Source: Defluviicoccus sp. (lineage in GTDB: Bacteria > Pseudomonadota > Alphaproteobacteria > MPNO01). From it: a DNA stretch of 64,000 nucleotides. How positions within the stretch are numbered: the stretch's first letter is position 1; each line of letters opens with the position of its first letter. The position numbers and the translations under genes are program-made. The stretch spans positions 1 through 64,000 of the forward strand of contig JAJEHI010000195.1 in assembly GCA_022823775.1 (NCBI GenBank). Reading direction: 5' to 3'. The notes beneath the pieces were generated by a model, which saw nothing but the letters and a program-made list of their open reading frames with translations, was not told the origin of the DNA and searched no databases. Shown in pieces: positions 8,571 to 17,331 of the stretch.

Positions 8571-9188
8571 GCCGCCGTCGTCCAGCATCGGCGCGGGCAG
8601 GATTTCCACGACCACGTTGAGGTTGCCGGGCGGCGCGCCGCCGATCCCGGGCAAGCCGAGGCCTTCGAAGGTCAGCGTGCGGCCGTGCTCGGTACCGGGG
8701 GCCACGATCACCTCGACCCGTGCGCCGGTGACCAACTCGACCACCTTGCGGGTCCCCTCCTCCGCCTCCTTGATGGTGATGCCGACGGTCTCGGCAAGGT
8801 CTTCGCCGGGGAGCGCCAGCGAGGTGCTGGCGGCGCCGAACACCCGGCCGCGCCGGTTGCCCGCGATGTCGCCGAACAGATCGATGGGCCGTTCGCCGAC
8901 CCCGTCGTTGAAGTCGAACACGCCGTCGTCGGCTCCCCAGGGCGCTCGCTCGGGCCCGAACCCGTCGGCGTAGCCGCGCCGCCAGCCGCCTGAATCGTAA
9001 TCCGCCCGGCGCTCGGGATCGCTCAACAGGTCGTAGGCCTCGGTGACCTCGCGGAACCGGTTGGCCGCGACCGTGTCGTCCGGGTTGGCGTCGGGGTGAA
9101 GTTCCTTGGCGAGCGCGCGATAGGCCCGCTTGATCTCGTCCAGCGTGGCCGCAGGCTCGACGCCGAGGATGTCGTAGGGATCCTTCAT
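8562..9188 (-). CDS. Short DnaJ-class J-domain co-chaperone
   Basis: A 208-residue protein with an N-terminal J domain (residues 1-65; PYDILGVEPAATLDEIKRAYR, with the HPD motif at residues 31-33) that would stimulate DnaK ATPase. A short linker and one beta-rich DnaJ/CbpA-type C-terminal domain (about residues 120-200) follow, recognisable from IKEAEEGTRKVVEL and VIVAPGTEHGRTLTFEGLGLPG. There is no zinc-finger region and only one of the two usual peptide-binding domains. It is therefore a truncated CbpA-like protein, common in Alphaproteobacteria. The client is unknown. Confidence 0.88.
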   Translation of the reverse strand: MKDPYDILGVEPAATLDEIKRAYRALAKELHPDANPDDTVAANRFREVTEAYDLLSDPERRADYDSGGWRRGYADGFGPERAPWGADDGVFDFNDGVGERPIDLFGDIAGNRRGRVFGAASTSLALPGEDLAETVGITIKEAEEGTRKVVELVTGARVEVIVAPGTEHGRTLTFEGLGLPGIGGAPPGNLNVVVEILPAPMLDDGGSA

Positions 9189-9562
9189 GACGCCAGAATA
9201 CCACGCGTCGCCGCACCGGCGGACCGCGGCTGGAGGGCAGAGTGGATCGGCAGGCAGGCAAGGTCGTCGATCCGTCCCAAGGGGTCTCGGAATTACGCGG
9301 CGAGTTCCACGGTCGTTTCGGCGCGTATCCCGCGGCGGAGTGACTGCCGGGACGAACCGCCGCCAGCCCTATCCTCCGATCTCATCCCCTCCGTCATTTC
9401 GACCGCAGCGCCGCAGGCGCGAAGCGGAGAAATCTTCATGCCGGAGGCTCGAGATTTCTCCGCTCGCTTCGCTCGGTCGAAATGACGGCAGAGGCAGGTG
9501 CGCGGCTCCGGTTCCAACGCCGAGGGATACGCTATAGGCTCGACCCAACTACGGAGGCAGCC
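9189..9562. other. Intergenic region without a gene
   Basis: These 374 bp separate two divergently oriented genes. The right third contains palindromic repeat A1 (9392-9487). The rest has no open frame with coding character. The promoters of both neighbours should lie here, but I could not pick convincing -35/-10 pairs. Confidence 0.6.
9392..9487. repeat. Palindromic intergenic repeat, family A, copy 1
   Basis: A 96-bp imperfect palindrome bounded by cgtcatttcgacc and ggtcgaaatgacg. Inner arms are gcggagaaatct and agatttctccgc. Three more copies lie at 10,995, 13,457 and 46,255. All four are intergenic. Each copy can fold into a long hairpin with a variable loop of roughly 15-30 bases. Confidence 0.85.
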
Positions 9563-10963
9563 ATGGTGCCCGAAGCGGTCGATATCCTGATCAGGAACGG
9601 GACGATTCTCACCGTCGACGGCGAGCGGCGCATCGTCACCGACGGCGCGGTCGCGGTGCGGGGCGACCGGATCGTCGCGGTGGGAAAGACGGCGGAGCTC
9701 GACGCCGCCTACACCGCGGAGAAGACGATCGACGCCTCGCTCAAGCTGGTCATGCCGGGGCTGATCGACGGCCACGCCCATCTGATCGAGCTCGCGCGCG
9801 GGCTGATTCCGGACAATCTGAGGACCAGCGACTGGCTCAAGGACTGGTGCTACCCCTATCTCGACGCGATCACCGAAGAGGACGAGTACTGGTACGCGAA
9901 GTGCCTGATGGCGGAGATGATCCGCAGCGGCACGACATGCTTCGTGGAGCCCGGCTGCAAGTTCCTCGGCAGCACGCTGAGGGCGATCGAGGAAACCGGC
10001 ATGCGGGCGACCACGGGAAGCTGGGTCTGGGACCATAACGGCCCCGACGGCCAGAAATGCCCCGATTATTTCCTGCCGATGACCCTCGACGAGGCGCTGG
10101 ACATCACCGAATCCAACATCAAGGCATGGGACCGCTCGGCCGACGGGCGCATCCGGGTGTTCGCGACCATCGAGGGGGTCGGCACCTGCTCGGACGAGCT
10201 CACCCGTGGAGCCAAAGACATCGCCGCGCAGTACGGCACCTTCTCGCTGATGCACAAGGCAAGCTCTCAGGAGGAGGTGGCGAGCGAGCTGAGGGCGACC
10301 GGCCACCGGCCCGTCGAGCACATGTACGAGATCGGCGCGCTGGGCCCCAACGTCTATCTCAACCACATGACGGCGGTCGAATCCTTCGAGGTCGACATGC
10401 TGGCCGAGACCGACGCCAAGGTCTGCCAGAACCCGCCGGCGGCGCTCAAGCTCGCCAAGGGGACGACCCGGATGGGCAAGTTCCTGGAGATGCGCGAGAA
10501 GGGCGTGACGGTGGCGCTCGGCTGCGACGGGGTGAACTCGGCCGACCACAAGGACATGTTCCAGGCGATGTTCCTCGCCGCCACCCTGCCCAAGGATTCG
10601 CGCCTCGACCCCGAGGTCATCACCGCCGAGGAGGTGATCGAGATGGCTACGCTCGAAGGCGCCAGAGCGACCGGCTGGGAAGACGATCTGGGCGCCATAG
10701 AGCCCGGGCGGAAGGCCGACCTGATCCTGATCGACATCGACCGCCCGGAATGGGTGCCGAGCTACAACCTGGTGTACAGCCTGGTCTATTCGGCGAGTGG
10801 CGACAGCGTGGACACGGTGATGGTGGACGGCAGGATCCTGATGGAAAACCGCGAGCTCGCGACCATGGACCTCGCCGAAGTCCACGCGCGTTGCCGCGAG
10901 CTGGCGCCGAAGCTGATCGAGCGCGCCAGCGTCAAGCCGGTCTCGCGCTGGCCCGTGGTGTAG
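9563..10963 (+). CDS. Amidohydrolase of the TrzA/AtzA/SsnA type
   Basis: A 466-residue metal-dependent hydrolase of the cytosine-deaminase/chlorohydrolase branch. It removes amino, chloro or amide groups from N-heterocycles or related compounds. The N-terminal beta-sandwich strand VDILIRNGTILTVDG is followed by the metal motif GLIDGHAHLIE near residue 72 (HxH), a mid-domain His in NVYLNHMTAVES, and the metal Asp in LGCDGVNSADHKDMF near residue 325. The start at 9563 has a good ribosome site (acggaggcagcc). Homologues are often annotated as guanine or 5-methylthioadenosine deaminases; the real substrate is not evident. Confidence 0.86.
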   Translation: MVPEAVDILIRNGTILTVDGERRIVTDGAVAVRGDRIVAVGKTAELDAAYTAEKTIDASLKLVMPGLIDGHAHLIELARGLIPDNLRTSDWLKDWCYPYLDAITEEDEYWYAKCLMAEMIRSGTTCFVEPGCKFLGSTLRAIEETGMRATTGSWVWDHNGPDGQKCPDYFLPMTLDEALDITESNIKAWDRSADGRIRVFATIEGVGTCSDELTRGAKDIAAQYGTFSLMHKASSQEEVASELRATGHRPVEHMYEIGALGPNVYLNHMTAVESFEVDMLAETDAKVCQNPPAALKLAKGTTRMGKFLEMREKGVTVALGCDGVNSADHKDMFQAMFLAATLPKDSRLDPEVITAEEVIEMATLEGARATGWEDDLGAIEPGRKADLILIDIDRPEWVPSYNLVYSLVYSASGDSVDTVMVDGRILMENRELATMDLAEVHARCRELAPKLIERASVKPVSRWPVV

Positions 10964-10994
10964 GCGCGGCCCAGCGGCGGTCCGCCACCCTACC

Positions 10995-11094
10995 CGTCAT
11001 TTCGACCGAGCGGAGCGAGCGGAGAAATCTGCCGCCCATGGGCGTGAGATTTCTCCGCTCCGCCGCGCTGCGCGCGGCTCCGGTCGAAATGACG
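10995..11094. repeat. Palindromic intergenic repeat, family A, copy 2
   Basis: A 100-bp palindrome with ends cgtcatttcgaccg and cggtcgaaatgacg and inner arms gcggagaaatct and agatttctccgc. It fills nearly all the space between two convergent genes, which suits a role in transcription termination or mRNA end protection. Confidence 0.85.
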
Positions 11095-11104
11095 AGAGGG
11101 GAGG

Positions 11105-11584
11105 TCACTTGCCCTTGCCCGTTCTGGCCTTGTAGGTGGCGATTTCGTCCTTGAGCTCGGTGTATTCCTCGCAGCCGAACGGGCAGGCCCTGTCCAGCAC
11201 CGCGAGGCGCTCCTCGGCCCTGGCGAGGTCGCCGAGCACGAGGTAGAGCTCGCCGAGATACTCGTTGGCGCCGCGATGCCTCGGCGCGATGCGGAGCGCG
11301 ATGCCGTAATGCTTGAGCGCGGCGTCGTACCGCTCGAGCTTGCGCAGCGCGTAGCCTAGATAGTTGTGGACGTCCGCATTGTCGGGCTCGTTCGCCTCGG
11401 CCTTGCGGAGTAGCGGCAGCGCCTCGGCGAATTTTTCAGCCTCGATCAGCTCTTCGGCTTTGGCGTAATCCGGGTTGGAGGGGGCGCTCCGCGGCGCCTC
11501 GCTGGACGGTGCCGCGGCAGCCGCGGCGGAGAGCAGGCAGGCCGCCGCCATCGATGCCAGGAATCCCAACCCGATGCGCCTCAT
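11105..11584 (-). CDS. Secreted tetratricopeptide-repeat protein
   Basis: A 159-residue protein with an N-terminal signal peptide (MRRIGLGFLASMAAACLLSAAAAAAP, cleavage near residue 25), so it is probably periplasmic. It has about three TPR units from residue 38 on: YAKAEELIEAEKFAEALPLLRKA, ADVHNYLGYALRKLERYDAALKHY and GANEYLGELYLVLGDLARAEERL. A Cys pair (ACPFGCEEY) follows near residue 138. The start at 11584 has a strong purine-rich site (ggggagggagag) just upstream. TPR proteins of this kind act as binding scaffolds; no partner is indicated by the neighbours. Confidence 0.85.
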   Translation of the reverse strand: MRRIGLGFLASMAAACLLSAAAAAAPSSEAPRSAPSNPDYAKAEELIEAEKFAEALPLLRKAEANEPDNADVHNYLGYALRKLERYDAALKHYGIALRIAPRHRGANEYLGELYLVLGDLARAEERLAVLDRACPFGCEEYTELKDEIATYKARTGKGK

Positions 11585-11693
11585 CTCTCCCCTCCCCTCG
11601 CCGGAACGCGCCGATGATGCGCCGTGCGAGCATTGCGTGTCACGCGGAATCCGGTCACCATTCGACCGTCGCCTCTCCACGGGAGGACCGAAG

Positions 11694-12977
11694 ATGACCT
11701 CGCCCCGGCGCACCGGGCTCGATATCCGGTGGACGTCCGACGACAGCACACGGGTGCCGTTCGAGGTATTCAACGACCGCGAACTCTACGACATCGAGCT
11801 CGACCGGGTGTTCGGCGGCGCGCACTGGCAATATCTCGCGCTGGAGCGGGAAATCCCCAACGAGGGCGACTATTCGACGACCTATTTCGGCGAGCGCCGC
11901 GTGGTCGTCGTGCGGGGCAAGGAAGGCGCGATTCACGCCTTCGAGAACCGCTGCGCCCATCGCGGCGCGCAGGTGGTCACCCGGCTGCGCGGCAACGCGA
12001 GCCAGTTCCACTGCCCCTATCACATGTGGTGCTACGACCATGCCGGCAGACTGCTCGCGGTGCCCCAGCAAAAGGGGGTGAAGGGCAAGGGCGGTATGCC
12101 GGACGACTTCGAGGTCGCCGGGCGCGGCATGCGAAGTCTGAAAACGGCGTCGTTCCGCGGGCTGGTGTTCGGCTGCTTCGACCGCGACGCCCCGCCGCTG
12201 GAAGACTATCTCGGCCCGGTCGCGATGCGGCATATCGAGCGCATCACCAGCCGGCCGATCCGCATTCTGGGATACTACCGGCAGGTCGTGGAGGCGAACT
12301 GGAAGCTCTACGCCGAGAACACGCGGGATCCCTATCACGCGCCGCTGCTGCATCTGTTCCATGTCAGCTTCGGCATCCAGACGCCGGCGATGACCGGCGG
12401 GACCTATCTCGACGCCGACGGCAAGAACAACTGCATCCATGTCGAGACAGACCCGGACGACGTCAAGGACCACGCGCTGCTGGTCGAGCAGTACAAGACC
12501 AATACGAAGTATCGCCCCGACTACGCGCTCAAGGACCCGCGGATCATCGGCACGGAGAAATCGCTCGGCGACAACACGACGACGGTGATCCTCAGCATCT
12601 TCCCCTCGCTGGTCGTCGCCCAGGTCGATAACGCCTTCCAGATCCGCCACGTGCGCCCCAAGGGGCCGGAGAAGTTCGAGATCTACTGGACCTATTTCGG
12701 CTACGAGGGCGGCAGCGAGAGCGAATTCGAGGACAAGCTGAGGCTCGCCAACATGATCGGCCCGGCGGGCTATATCTCCATGGAGGACGGCGAGGCGGCG
12801 CGTCTCGTCCAGCAGGGCACGCGGACGCAGACGGGCGAGCACTCGTTCATCGAAATGGGCGGGCGCGGACCGGTGGGCGACCGCGACACGCTCGCGCAGG
12901 AAGTCGCCCTGCGCGGTTTCTGGCAGTACTACCGCAAGGTGATGGGTTTTAACGGGGCGCCCGCCAATGGCGGATGA
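11694..12977 (+). CDS. Rieske aromatic-ring-hydroxylating dioxygenase, alpha subunit
   Basis: A 427-residue catalytic subunit of a Rieske non-heme iron oxygenase, which inserts O2 into aromatic substrates using electrons from a separate reductase. The 2Fe-2S ligands are Cys87-x-His89 (NRCAHRGAQ) and Cys107-x2-His110 (FHCPYHMWCY). The mononuclear iron site is in NWKLYAENTRDPYHAPLLH (Asp212, His215, His220). It is followed, with an 11-base overlap, by its beta subunit. No ferredoxin or reductase gene is nearby, so electrons must come from elsewhere. The domain layout resembles salicylate/anthranilate-type oxygenases, but the substrate is not known. Confidence 0.93.
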   Translation: MTSPRRTGLDIRWTSDDSTRVPFEVFNDRELYDIELDRVFGGAHWQYLALEREIPNEGDYSTTYFGERRVVVVRGKEGAIHAFENRCAHRGAQVVTRLRGNASQFHCPYHMWCYDHAGRLLAVPQQKGVKGKGGMPDDFEVAGRGMRSLKTASFRGLVFGCFDRDAPPLEDYLGPVAMRHIERITSRPIRILGYYRQVVEANWKLYAENTRDPYHAPLLHLFHVSFGIQTPAMTGGTYLDADGKNNCIHVETDPDDVKDHALLVEQYKTNTKYRPDYALKDPRIIGTEKSLGDNTTTVILSIFPSLVVAQVDNAFQIRHVRPKGPEKFEIYWTYFGYEGGSESEFEDKLRLANMIGPAGYISMEDGEAARLVQQGTRTQTGEHSFIEMGGRGPVGDRDTLAQEVALRGFWQYYRKVMGFNGAPANGG

Positions 12978-13440
12978 CGGCACGGTCTTCGCCATCCTCG
13001 ACCTTTACAGCGACTACGCCCTCTGCCTCGACGAGCGCCGCTTCGAGGACTGGCCCGGGTTCTTCTCCGAATCCTGTCATTACGAGGTCCAATCGCGCGA
13101 GAACCGCGATCTCGGCCTGCCGGGCGCATTGATCTTCTGCGATTCGAGGGGCGCGGTGGAGGACCGCGTGACGGTGCTCAGGGACACCCTCACCTACCCC
13201 TTCCTCCACATCCGGCACCTGATCGCCAATATCCGCGTGCACGCCGCGCGGGACGGGGCGTTCGAGACCTCGGCGAGCTACCTTGTCCTGCACTCCACCG
13301 AGGAGGGCGAGACCCGGATCTACTCGACCGGTAAATACGAGGACGAGATCGTCTTCGAGGCCGACCGCCCGCGCTTCCGCAAGAAGATCGTGGTCGCCGA
13401 CACCTTCGCGATCGACAACCTGCTCGCCGTGCCGCTTTAA
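12967..13440 (+). CDS. Ring-hydroxylating dioxygenase, beta subunit
   Basis: A 157-residue SnoaL/NTF2-fold protein matching the small structural subunit of Rieske dioxygenases. It begins at the helix FAILDLYSDYALCLDERRFEDWPGFF and includes YPFLHIRHLIANIRV and IYSTGKYEDEIVFEADRPRFRKKIVVADTF motifs. It stabilises the alpha3beta3 assembly and has no cofactor. The overlap of 11 bases with the alpha gene implies coupled translation and fixed stoichiometry. The pair forms a two-gene unit. Confidence 0.9.
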   Translation: MADDGTVFAILDLYSDYALCLDERRFEDWPGFFSESCHYEVQSRENRDLGLPGALIFCDSRGAVEDRVTVLRDTLTYPFLHIRHLIANIRVHAARDGAFETSASYLVLHSTEEGETRIYSTGKYEDEIVFEADRPRFRKKIVVADTFAIDNLLAVPL

Positions 13441-13456
13441 GCGGGGCGCCCCGACC

Positions 13457-13569
13457 CGTCGTTTCGACCGGAGCGAAGCGGAGCGGAGAAATCTGCCAGT
13501 CCGGATGCTGCCCGGTGCGCGACAGATATCTCCATCTTCCGTGCCTCTGGCGCTCCGGTCGATATGACG
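13457..13569. repeat. Palindromic intergenic repeat, family A, copy 3 (diverged)
   Basis: A 113-bp repeat beginning cgtcgtttcgaccgg and ending ccggtcgatatgacg, with inner arm gcggagaaatctg on the left. The right inner arm (cagatatctcc) is degraded. It lies between two convergent genes. Confidence 0.75.
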
Positions 13570-13577
13570 AAGCGGGC

Positions 13578-14645
13578 TCAAGCCAGCTGATAGAAGTCGA
13601 TCATGTTGTTGTAGAGCAGGTTCCGCTTGACCGCGTCGCTGTAGTCGTTCGAGGCGATGAACTCCGGCAGCTCGGTGGTCAGATCCTCTTCGGTCGGCTC
13701 GTGGGGGTAGTCGGAGGCGTAGAGGATCCGCTCCGAGCCCATCGCGTCGATGGCGTATTTGAGCCCGCGCTCGCCGAGCTCCATCGCGACCCAGAAATTC
13801 TTGCCCTCGCGGATATAGTCCGACGGACGCTTGCCGAGCCGGTTCCTGGCGGCGGCGCCGAAGATCGAATCGTACTCGTAATCCATCCGGTCCATCATGA
13901 ACGGCACCCAGGTGCAGCCGCCTTCCAGGAACGCGATGCGAAGCCCGGGCCAGCGGTCGAAGACGCCCGAGAAGACGATGTCGGTGAGATGGATCATCAG
14001 CGGGAACGGGTGTTCCAGCGTGTGCACCTTCACGAACTCGGTGAAGTGGTCGAAGCCGAGCCCGCGGCTGGGCGCGCCGTGGATGGCAAGCGGCATGTCG
14101 TGCTTCTCCGCCGCCTCGAAGATCGGCGAGAAGAAGTCGTCGCCGTAGGTCTTGCCGAGGATCGTCATCGACGGCAGAACGCAGGCCGGAAAGCGCACCC
14201 GATCGGTCTTGCAGCGCGCGATCTCGGCGGCCGCGGCCTCGGGATCCTGTACGGCCAGCATGCCAGCGCCGTAAAGCCGCTCGTCCTGGCTGGTATAGCG
14301 GGCCTCGAGCCAGTTGTTGTAGGCGGTCGCGGTCGCGACGGCCCACTCGACGTCCGAGATGAGCCCGGCGGCGAGCCCGGCCGTGGGATAGAGGACCGTC
14401 CCCTCGATGCCGATCACGTCGACCATCTCGCGCCACACGTCGGCGTCGGTGTGGACGTATTTGCGGTCCGCGTCCTCGGTGCTGTTGATCACGCCGCGCG
14501 ACCAGCCGTCGAGGCTCGGAAAGATCCCGTAGGTCCGCTGCATCCGTATGTTCTGAAAGCGGCCTTCGTAATGCTCGAGCAGCTCGTCGTCGTTCTCGAG
14601 CACATGCCCGTCGCCGTCGAAGACCGGAAAGGGATGTTTCGCCAT
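13578..14645 (-). CDS. Amidohydrolase family 2 (ACMSD-like) metal-dependent hydrolase/decarboxylase
   Basis: A 355-residue TIM-barrel protein of the amidohydrolase-2 family, which includes aminocarboxymuconate-semialdehyde and gamma-resorcylate decarboxylases. Motifs are FDGDGHVLEN at the N-terminus in place of the usual HxH, the HGAPSRG metal His near residue 180, HLTDIVFSG near 210, and YASDYPHEPTEED near 310 with the metal Asp. The start at 14645 is chosen because it begins at the conserved first strand; an upstream in-frame ATG at 14726 would add 27 unlikely residues. Being near the Rieske pair it may act on a ring product, but no operon links them. Confidence 0.82.
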   Translation of the reverse strand: MAKHPFPVFDGDGHVLENDDELLEHYEGRFQNIRMQRTYGIFPSLDGWSRGVINSTEDADRKYVHTDADVWREMVDVIGIEGTVLYPTAGLAAGLISDVEWAVATATAYNNWLEARYTSQDERLYGAGMLAVQDPEAAAAEIARCKTDRVRFPACVLPSMTILGKTYGDDFFSPIFEAAEKHDMPLAIHGAPSRGLGFDHFTEFVKVHTLEHPFPLMIHLTDIVFSGVFDRWPGLRIAFLEGGCTWVPFMMDRMDYEYDSIFGAAARNRLGKRPSDYIREGKNFWVAMELGERGLKYAIDAMGSERILYASDYPHEPTEEDLTTELPEFIASNDYSDAVKRNLLYNNMIDFYQLA

Positions 14646-14739
14646 GCCGCATGATTCCTTCTGGTCGCTCCTGGAGGGCGTATTGAGATGGGCGGTCAGC
14701 GTGGCATCGCGCGGCGGCCGAGGCAAGCCGGGCCGACGA

Positions 14740-15054
14740 TCATGCGCCGTAGACGGACACCTTCTCGAGCCTGTCTTCGAGGCGATCCCGTTCCCGTTCC
14801 AGATCGTATTGACTCTGAAGACCCATCCAGAACTCGGCGGAATTTCCGAAGAACCGCGAGAAATACAGGGCGGTCTCCGCCGTGATCGACCGCTCGCCGT
14901 GGACGATCGCGTGTACCCGCCGGGGATCGACGCCGATCGCCTTGGCCAAGCGGTACTGGGTAACCTTCATCGGGACGAGAAAATCGTCGTTCAGAATCTC
15001 CCCGGGGTGAATGGGCGGCAGCTTCCTATGCTGGCGTGAGTTCGATTCGGTCAT
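14740..15054 (-). CDS. higA: HigA-type antitoxin (XRE-family DNA-binding)
   Basis: A 104-residue protein with a HigA-like N-terminus (LPPIHPGEILNDDFLVPMKVTQYRLAKAIGVDPRRVHAIVHGERSI split by a helix-turn-helix at about residues 30-55) and the FFGNSAEFWMGLQSQYDL segment typical of this family. It should neutralise the HigB toxin encoded 12 bp upstream and repress the shared promoter. Toxin-before-antitoxin order is the normal higBA arrangement. It is complete and of normal length. Confidence 0.93.
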   Translation of the reverse strand: MTESNSRQHRKLPPIHPGEILNDDFLVPMKVTQYRLAKAIGVDPRRVHAIVHGERSITAETALYFSRFFGNSAEFWMGLQSQYDLERERDRLEDRLEKVSVYGA

Positions 15055-15066
15055 GTTCTGGCGTCC

Positions 15067-15348
15067 TCAGTGGTAGTCCGGGATCTCGACGCCGAAAGCG
15101 TCCCCGTGCCTCCAGAAAAAGCAGATCCGCCACTGTTGGTTGATGCGAATGCTGTACTGGCCCTTGCGATCTCCGGAAAGCGCTTCCAAACGGTTTCCCG
15201 GTGGTACCCGCAAGTCGCTCAAGTCATTGGCGTTGTTCAACATCATCAGCTTGGCCTGGGCGCGACGCTGAATGTCAGCTGGAAATCTTCTGCACCGCTC
15301 GCGGCTCGCGACTGCCGCCGTGTCGGCGTCCTTGAAGCTACGGATCAT
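15067..15348 (-). CDS. higB: HigB-type toxin (RelE/ParE superfamily mRNA interferase)
   Basis: A 93-residue protein matching HigB toxins: MIRSFKDADTAAV at the start, a central AQAKLMMLNNANDLSDLRVPPGNRLEALSGDRKGQYSIRI split over the core sheet, and the C-terminal NQQWRICFFW segment with the conserved Arg. Members cut mRNA at the ribosome. The whole family fold is present and intact, so the module is probably active. The operator and promoter lie directly upstream. Confidence 0.92.
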   Translation of the reverse strand: MIRSFKDADTAAVASRERCRRFPADIQRRAQAKLMMLNNANDLSDLRVPPGNRLEALSGDRKGQYSIRINQQWRICFFWRHGDAFGVEIPDYH

Positions 15349-15395
15349 CTATTTGATAGCGCGCTGAACTATTAGTGTATTGCGCTATTACAGGT
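15349..15395 (-). promoter_or_regulatory. Probable higBA promoter and operator
   Basis: An AT-rich stretch just upstream of higB holds an inverted repeat, atagcgc at 15,356-15,362 and gcgctat at 15,382-15,388, as expected for a HigA operator. On the minus strand a TTTACC box and a TAATAG/CTAATA box are spaced about 17-18 bases apart and overlap it. Autoregulation by HigA is the known mode in this family. Confidence 0.6.
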
Positions 15396-15429
15396 AAATC
15401 AATCCGGAAGCGAATTGGGCGACAACCGT

Positions 15430-16227
15430 TCACGGAGTCAGAGGTTCGAGGAATTCGATCGCCGCTTCGTTGAACGCGTCGGGGATTTCCCACAGGAAGC
15501 CGTGGCCGCCGTTCTGCAGGACGCGGAGCGTGGCGTTCGGGATGCCGTCCAGCATCGCCTGCTGGTCCGACATCGGGTTGAGCCATTCCCCGTCGCCCAC
15601 CAGCACCAGAGTGGGCGCGGCGATCCGGTGCAGCATGGGGGTCGTATCGTGGTTCTCGATAGCTTCCACATGGCCCCGGTAGGCGTGGATCGGCATCGGC
15701 TCGTGGACGGGCTCGCCGAGCGCGTCGCTCAACGCCTCGAGTCGGTCCTTGAAATAGTCGTGGGTGAAGGAAATCAGCGGACCGAACGCCGCGGCGGCCT
15801 CGGGGCCGCAGGTCTCGTACAGCCATGCCGAGGCCCGCAGGCTGTAGACGTTGAGCGGATTGGGCTTCGCGGCCGAGGCGGCGAGGATCAGGGCGGAGAC
15901 CCGGTCGGGGTAGCGCGCGGCCATGTCCTGGCCGACCCGTCCGCCCATCGAATAGCCCAGCACATGGGTCCGCTCCACCCCGAGAGCGTCGAGCAGGCCG
16001 ATCGCATCGTCGGAGAACTGCGGGATCGAGTAGCCGTCCGGCGGGGCCTCCGATTCGCCGCTCCCCCGGTGGTCCACCGCGATGGTGCGGAATTTCTCCG
16101 AGAAGGCGGGGATCTGGTTCGCCCACGCGTGCAGGCCGTCACCGAAGCCCATCAACAGGAGCAGGGGGTGGCCGGCGCCCCATTCGTCGTAATTGAGGGA
16201 CACCCCGTTGACGACGGCCCGCGGCAT
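15430..16227 (-). CDS. Alpha/beta-fold hydrolase
   Basis: A 265-residue serine hydrolase. The oxyanion-hole region is HPLLLLMGFGDGLHAW near residue 20. The nucleophile elbow is GYSMGG near residue 92, with Ser as nucleophile. The acid is probably the Asp of LVGDGEWLNP, and the catalytic His lies in QNGGHGFLWE near residue 242. Such proteins cleave esters, lactones or C-C bonds. It starts one base after the stop of the upstream luciferase-like gene, so the two form an operon. Substrate unknown. Confidence 0.87.
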   Translation of the reverse strand: MPRAVVNGVSLNYDEWGAGHPLLLLMGFGDGLHAWANQIPAFSEKFRTIAVDHRGSGESEAPPDGYSIPQFSDDAIGLLDALGVERTHVLGYSMGGRVGQDMAARYPDRVSALILAASAAKPNPLNVYSLRASAWLYETCGPEAAAAFGPLISFTHDYFKDRLEALSDALGEPVHEPMPIHAYRGHVEAIENHDTTPMLHRIAAPTLVLVGDGEWLNPMSDQQAMLDGIPNATLRVLQNGGHGFLWEIPDAFNEAAIEFLEPLTP

Positions 16228-16228
16228 G

Positions 16229-17227
16229 TCAGCCCCTCCCCACGTGCGGAAACACTTCCTTGACGAGCCGTTCGCCCATCTCCGAGCGGTCGGGTCCGAG
16301 CAGGAAGACGTTGATGTGCTCGACGCCGAGCGCGGCGATCCGGTTCAGCCGGTCGATCCAGACCTCCGGCGGCCCGCCCACGGTGAAGGCGTCGATCATG
16401 TCGTCGGTGACGAAGTCCATCGCCGCCTTCGCCTGATCGAAATGCCCGCCGGCATAGGCTGCCCGGATGTTCTCGATCCGCTCCTCCTCCACCCCCGCGA
16501 TCTCCGCGTACTGGCGCGAGGTCTGCGGGAACCACGCGGCCATCGGGCGGCACAGCGCGCGCGCCGCCTCCGCGTCGTCCTGGAGGGAGCCGTAGACCGT
16601 GCAGCCGACATCGAGGGCATCGGGATCGCGCCCCGCCGCTTCCGCGCCCTCGCGGACCCTCTCCATCGCGTAGCGGACGCAATCCTCGTTCACGCCGGCC
16701 AGGAAAAGCACGCCGTCGGCGAGTTCGCCGCCCATCCGGAGCATTCGCGGCCCGGACGCCGCGAGATAGAGAGGCAGCCGCGCCGGAAGCTCGAAGCAGA
16801 GCCGCGCCGAGTCCAGGGTGAACGTCTCGCCCGCGCGCGTCACCGTCTCCCCCGATTCGAGCGCCCGGATCACCCCGATCATCTCGCGCACCACGGCAAC
16901 CTTCGCCATCGGGTAGCCGAGCTCCATCACCGGCCGGTCGCCGGTCGCGACGGCGACGATCCCGCGCCCGCCGGACAGCTCGTGAATAGTCGCCATCGCA
17001 TTCAGGTTGATCGCCGGGTGCCGCGTGTAGGGGTGCGTGCAGTTGGGCCCGATCCTGAGCCTCTTGGAAGCGAGCGCGGCGACGGTGAGATAGCTGTAGA
17101 CGTCGCGCGCATGGAGCGAGGAGTCGCAGACCCACAGATATTCGCAACCGCCGTCGTCGGCGATCTCGACCAGTCGGCGGAACCGGTCCGGCGGCTCGAC
17201 CGCCATCGTCGTCATCCCGAAACGCAT
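16229..17227 (-). CDS. LLM-class (F420/flavin-dependent) oxidoreductase
   Basis: A 332-residue TIM-barrel protein like 5,10-methylenetetrahydromethanopterin reductase and related F420- or FMN-dependent oxidoreductases. Landmarks are EYLWVCDSSLHARDVYSYL near residue 33, RIGPNCTHPYTRHPAINL near 65, GRGIVAVATGDRPV near 90, and LPLYLAASGPRMLRMGG near 160. The start at 17,227 has a ribosome site (ggggaggggtgcc); longer reading frames upstream are arginine-rich and not credible. It is co-transcribed with the downstream hydrolase. Confidence 0.85.
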   Translation of the reverse strand: MRFGMTTMAVEPPDRFRRLVEIADDGGCEYLWVCDSSLHARDVYSYLTVAALASKRLRIGPNCTHPYTRHPAINLNAMATIHELSGGRGIVAVATGDRPVMELGYPMAKVAVVREMIGVIRALESGETVTRAGETFTLDSARLCFELPARLPLYLAASGPRMLRMGGELADGVLFLAGVNEDCVRYAMERVREGAEAAGRDPDALDVGCTVYGSLQDDAEAARALCRPMAAWFPQTSRQYAEIAGVEEERIENIRAAYAGGHFDQAKAAMDFVTDDMIDAFTVGGPPEVWIDRLNRIAALGVEHINVFLLGPDRSEMGERLVKEVFPHVGRG

Positions 17228-17331
17228 GGCACCCCTCCCCCGGCGCGCCGCCAACGCTAGCCATGGGGAAATGCAGATGCAACGCGCCCGCCGGCTCCGC
17301 ATAATCGGGCGAGTTACAGAGGGGGTCGGCG

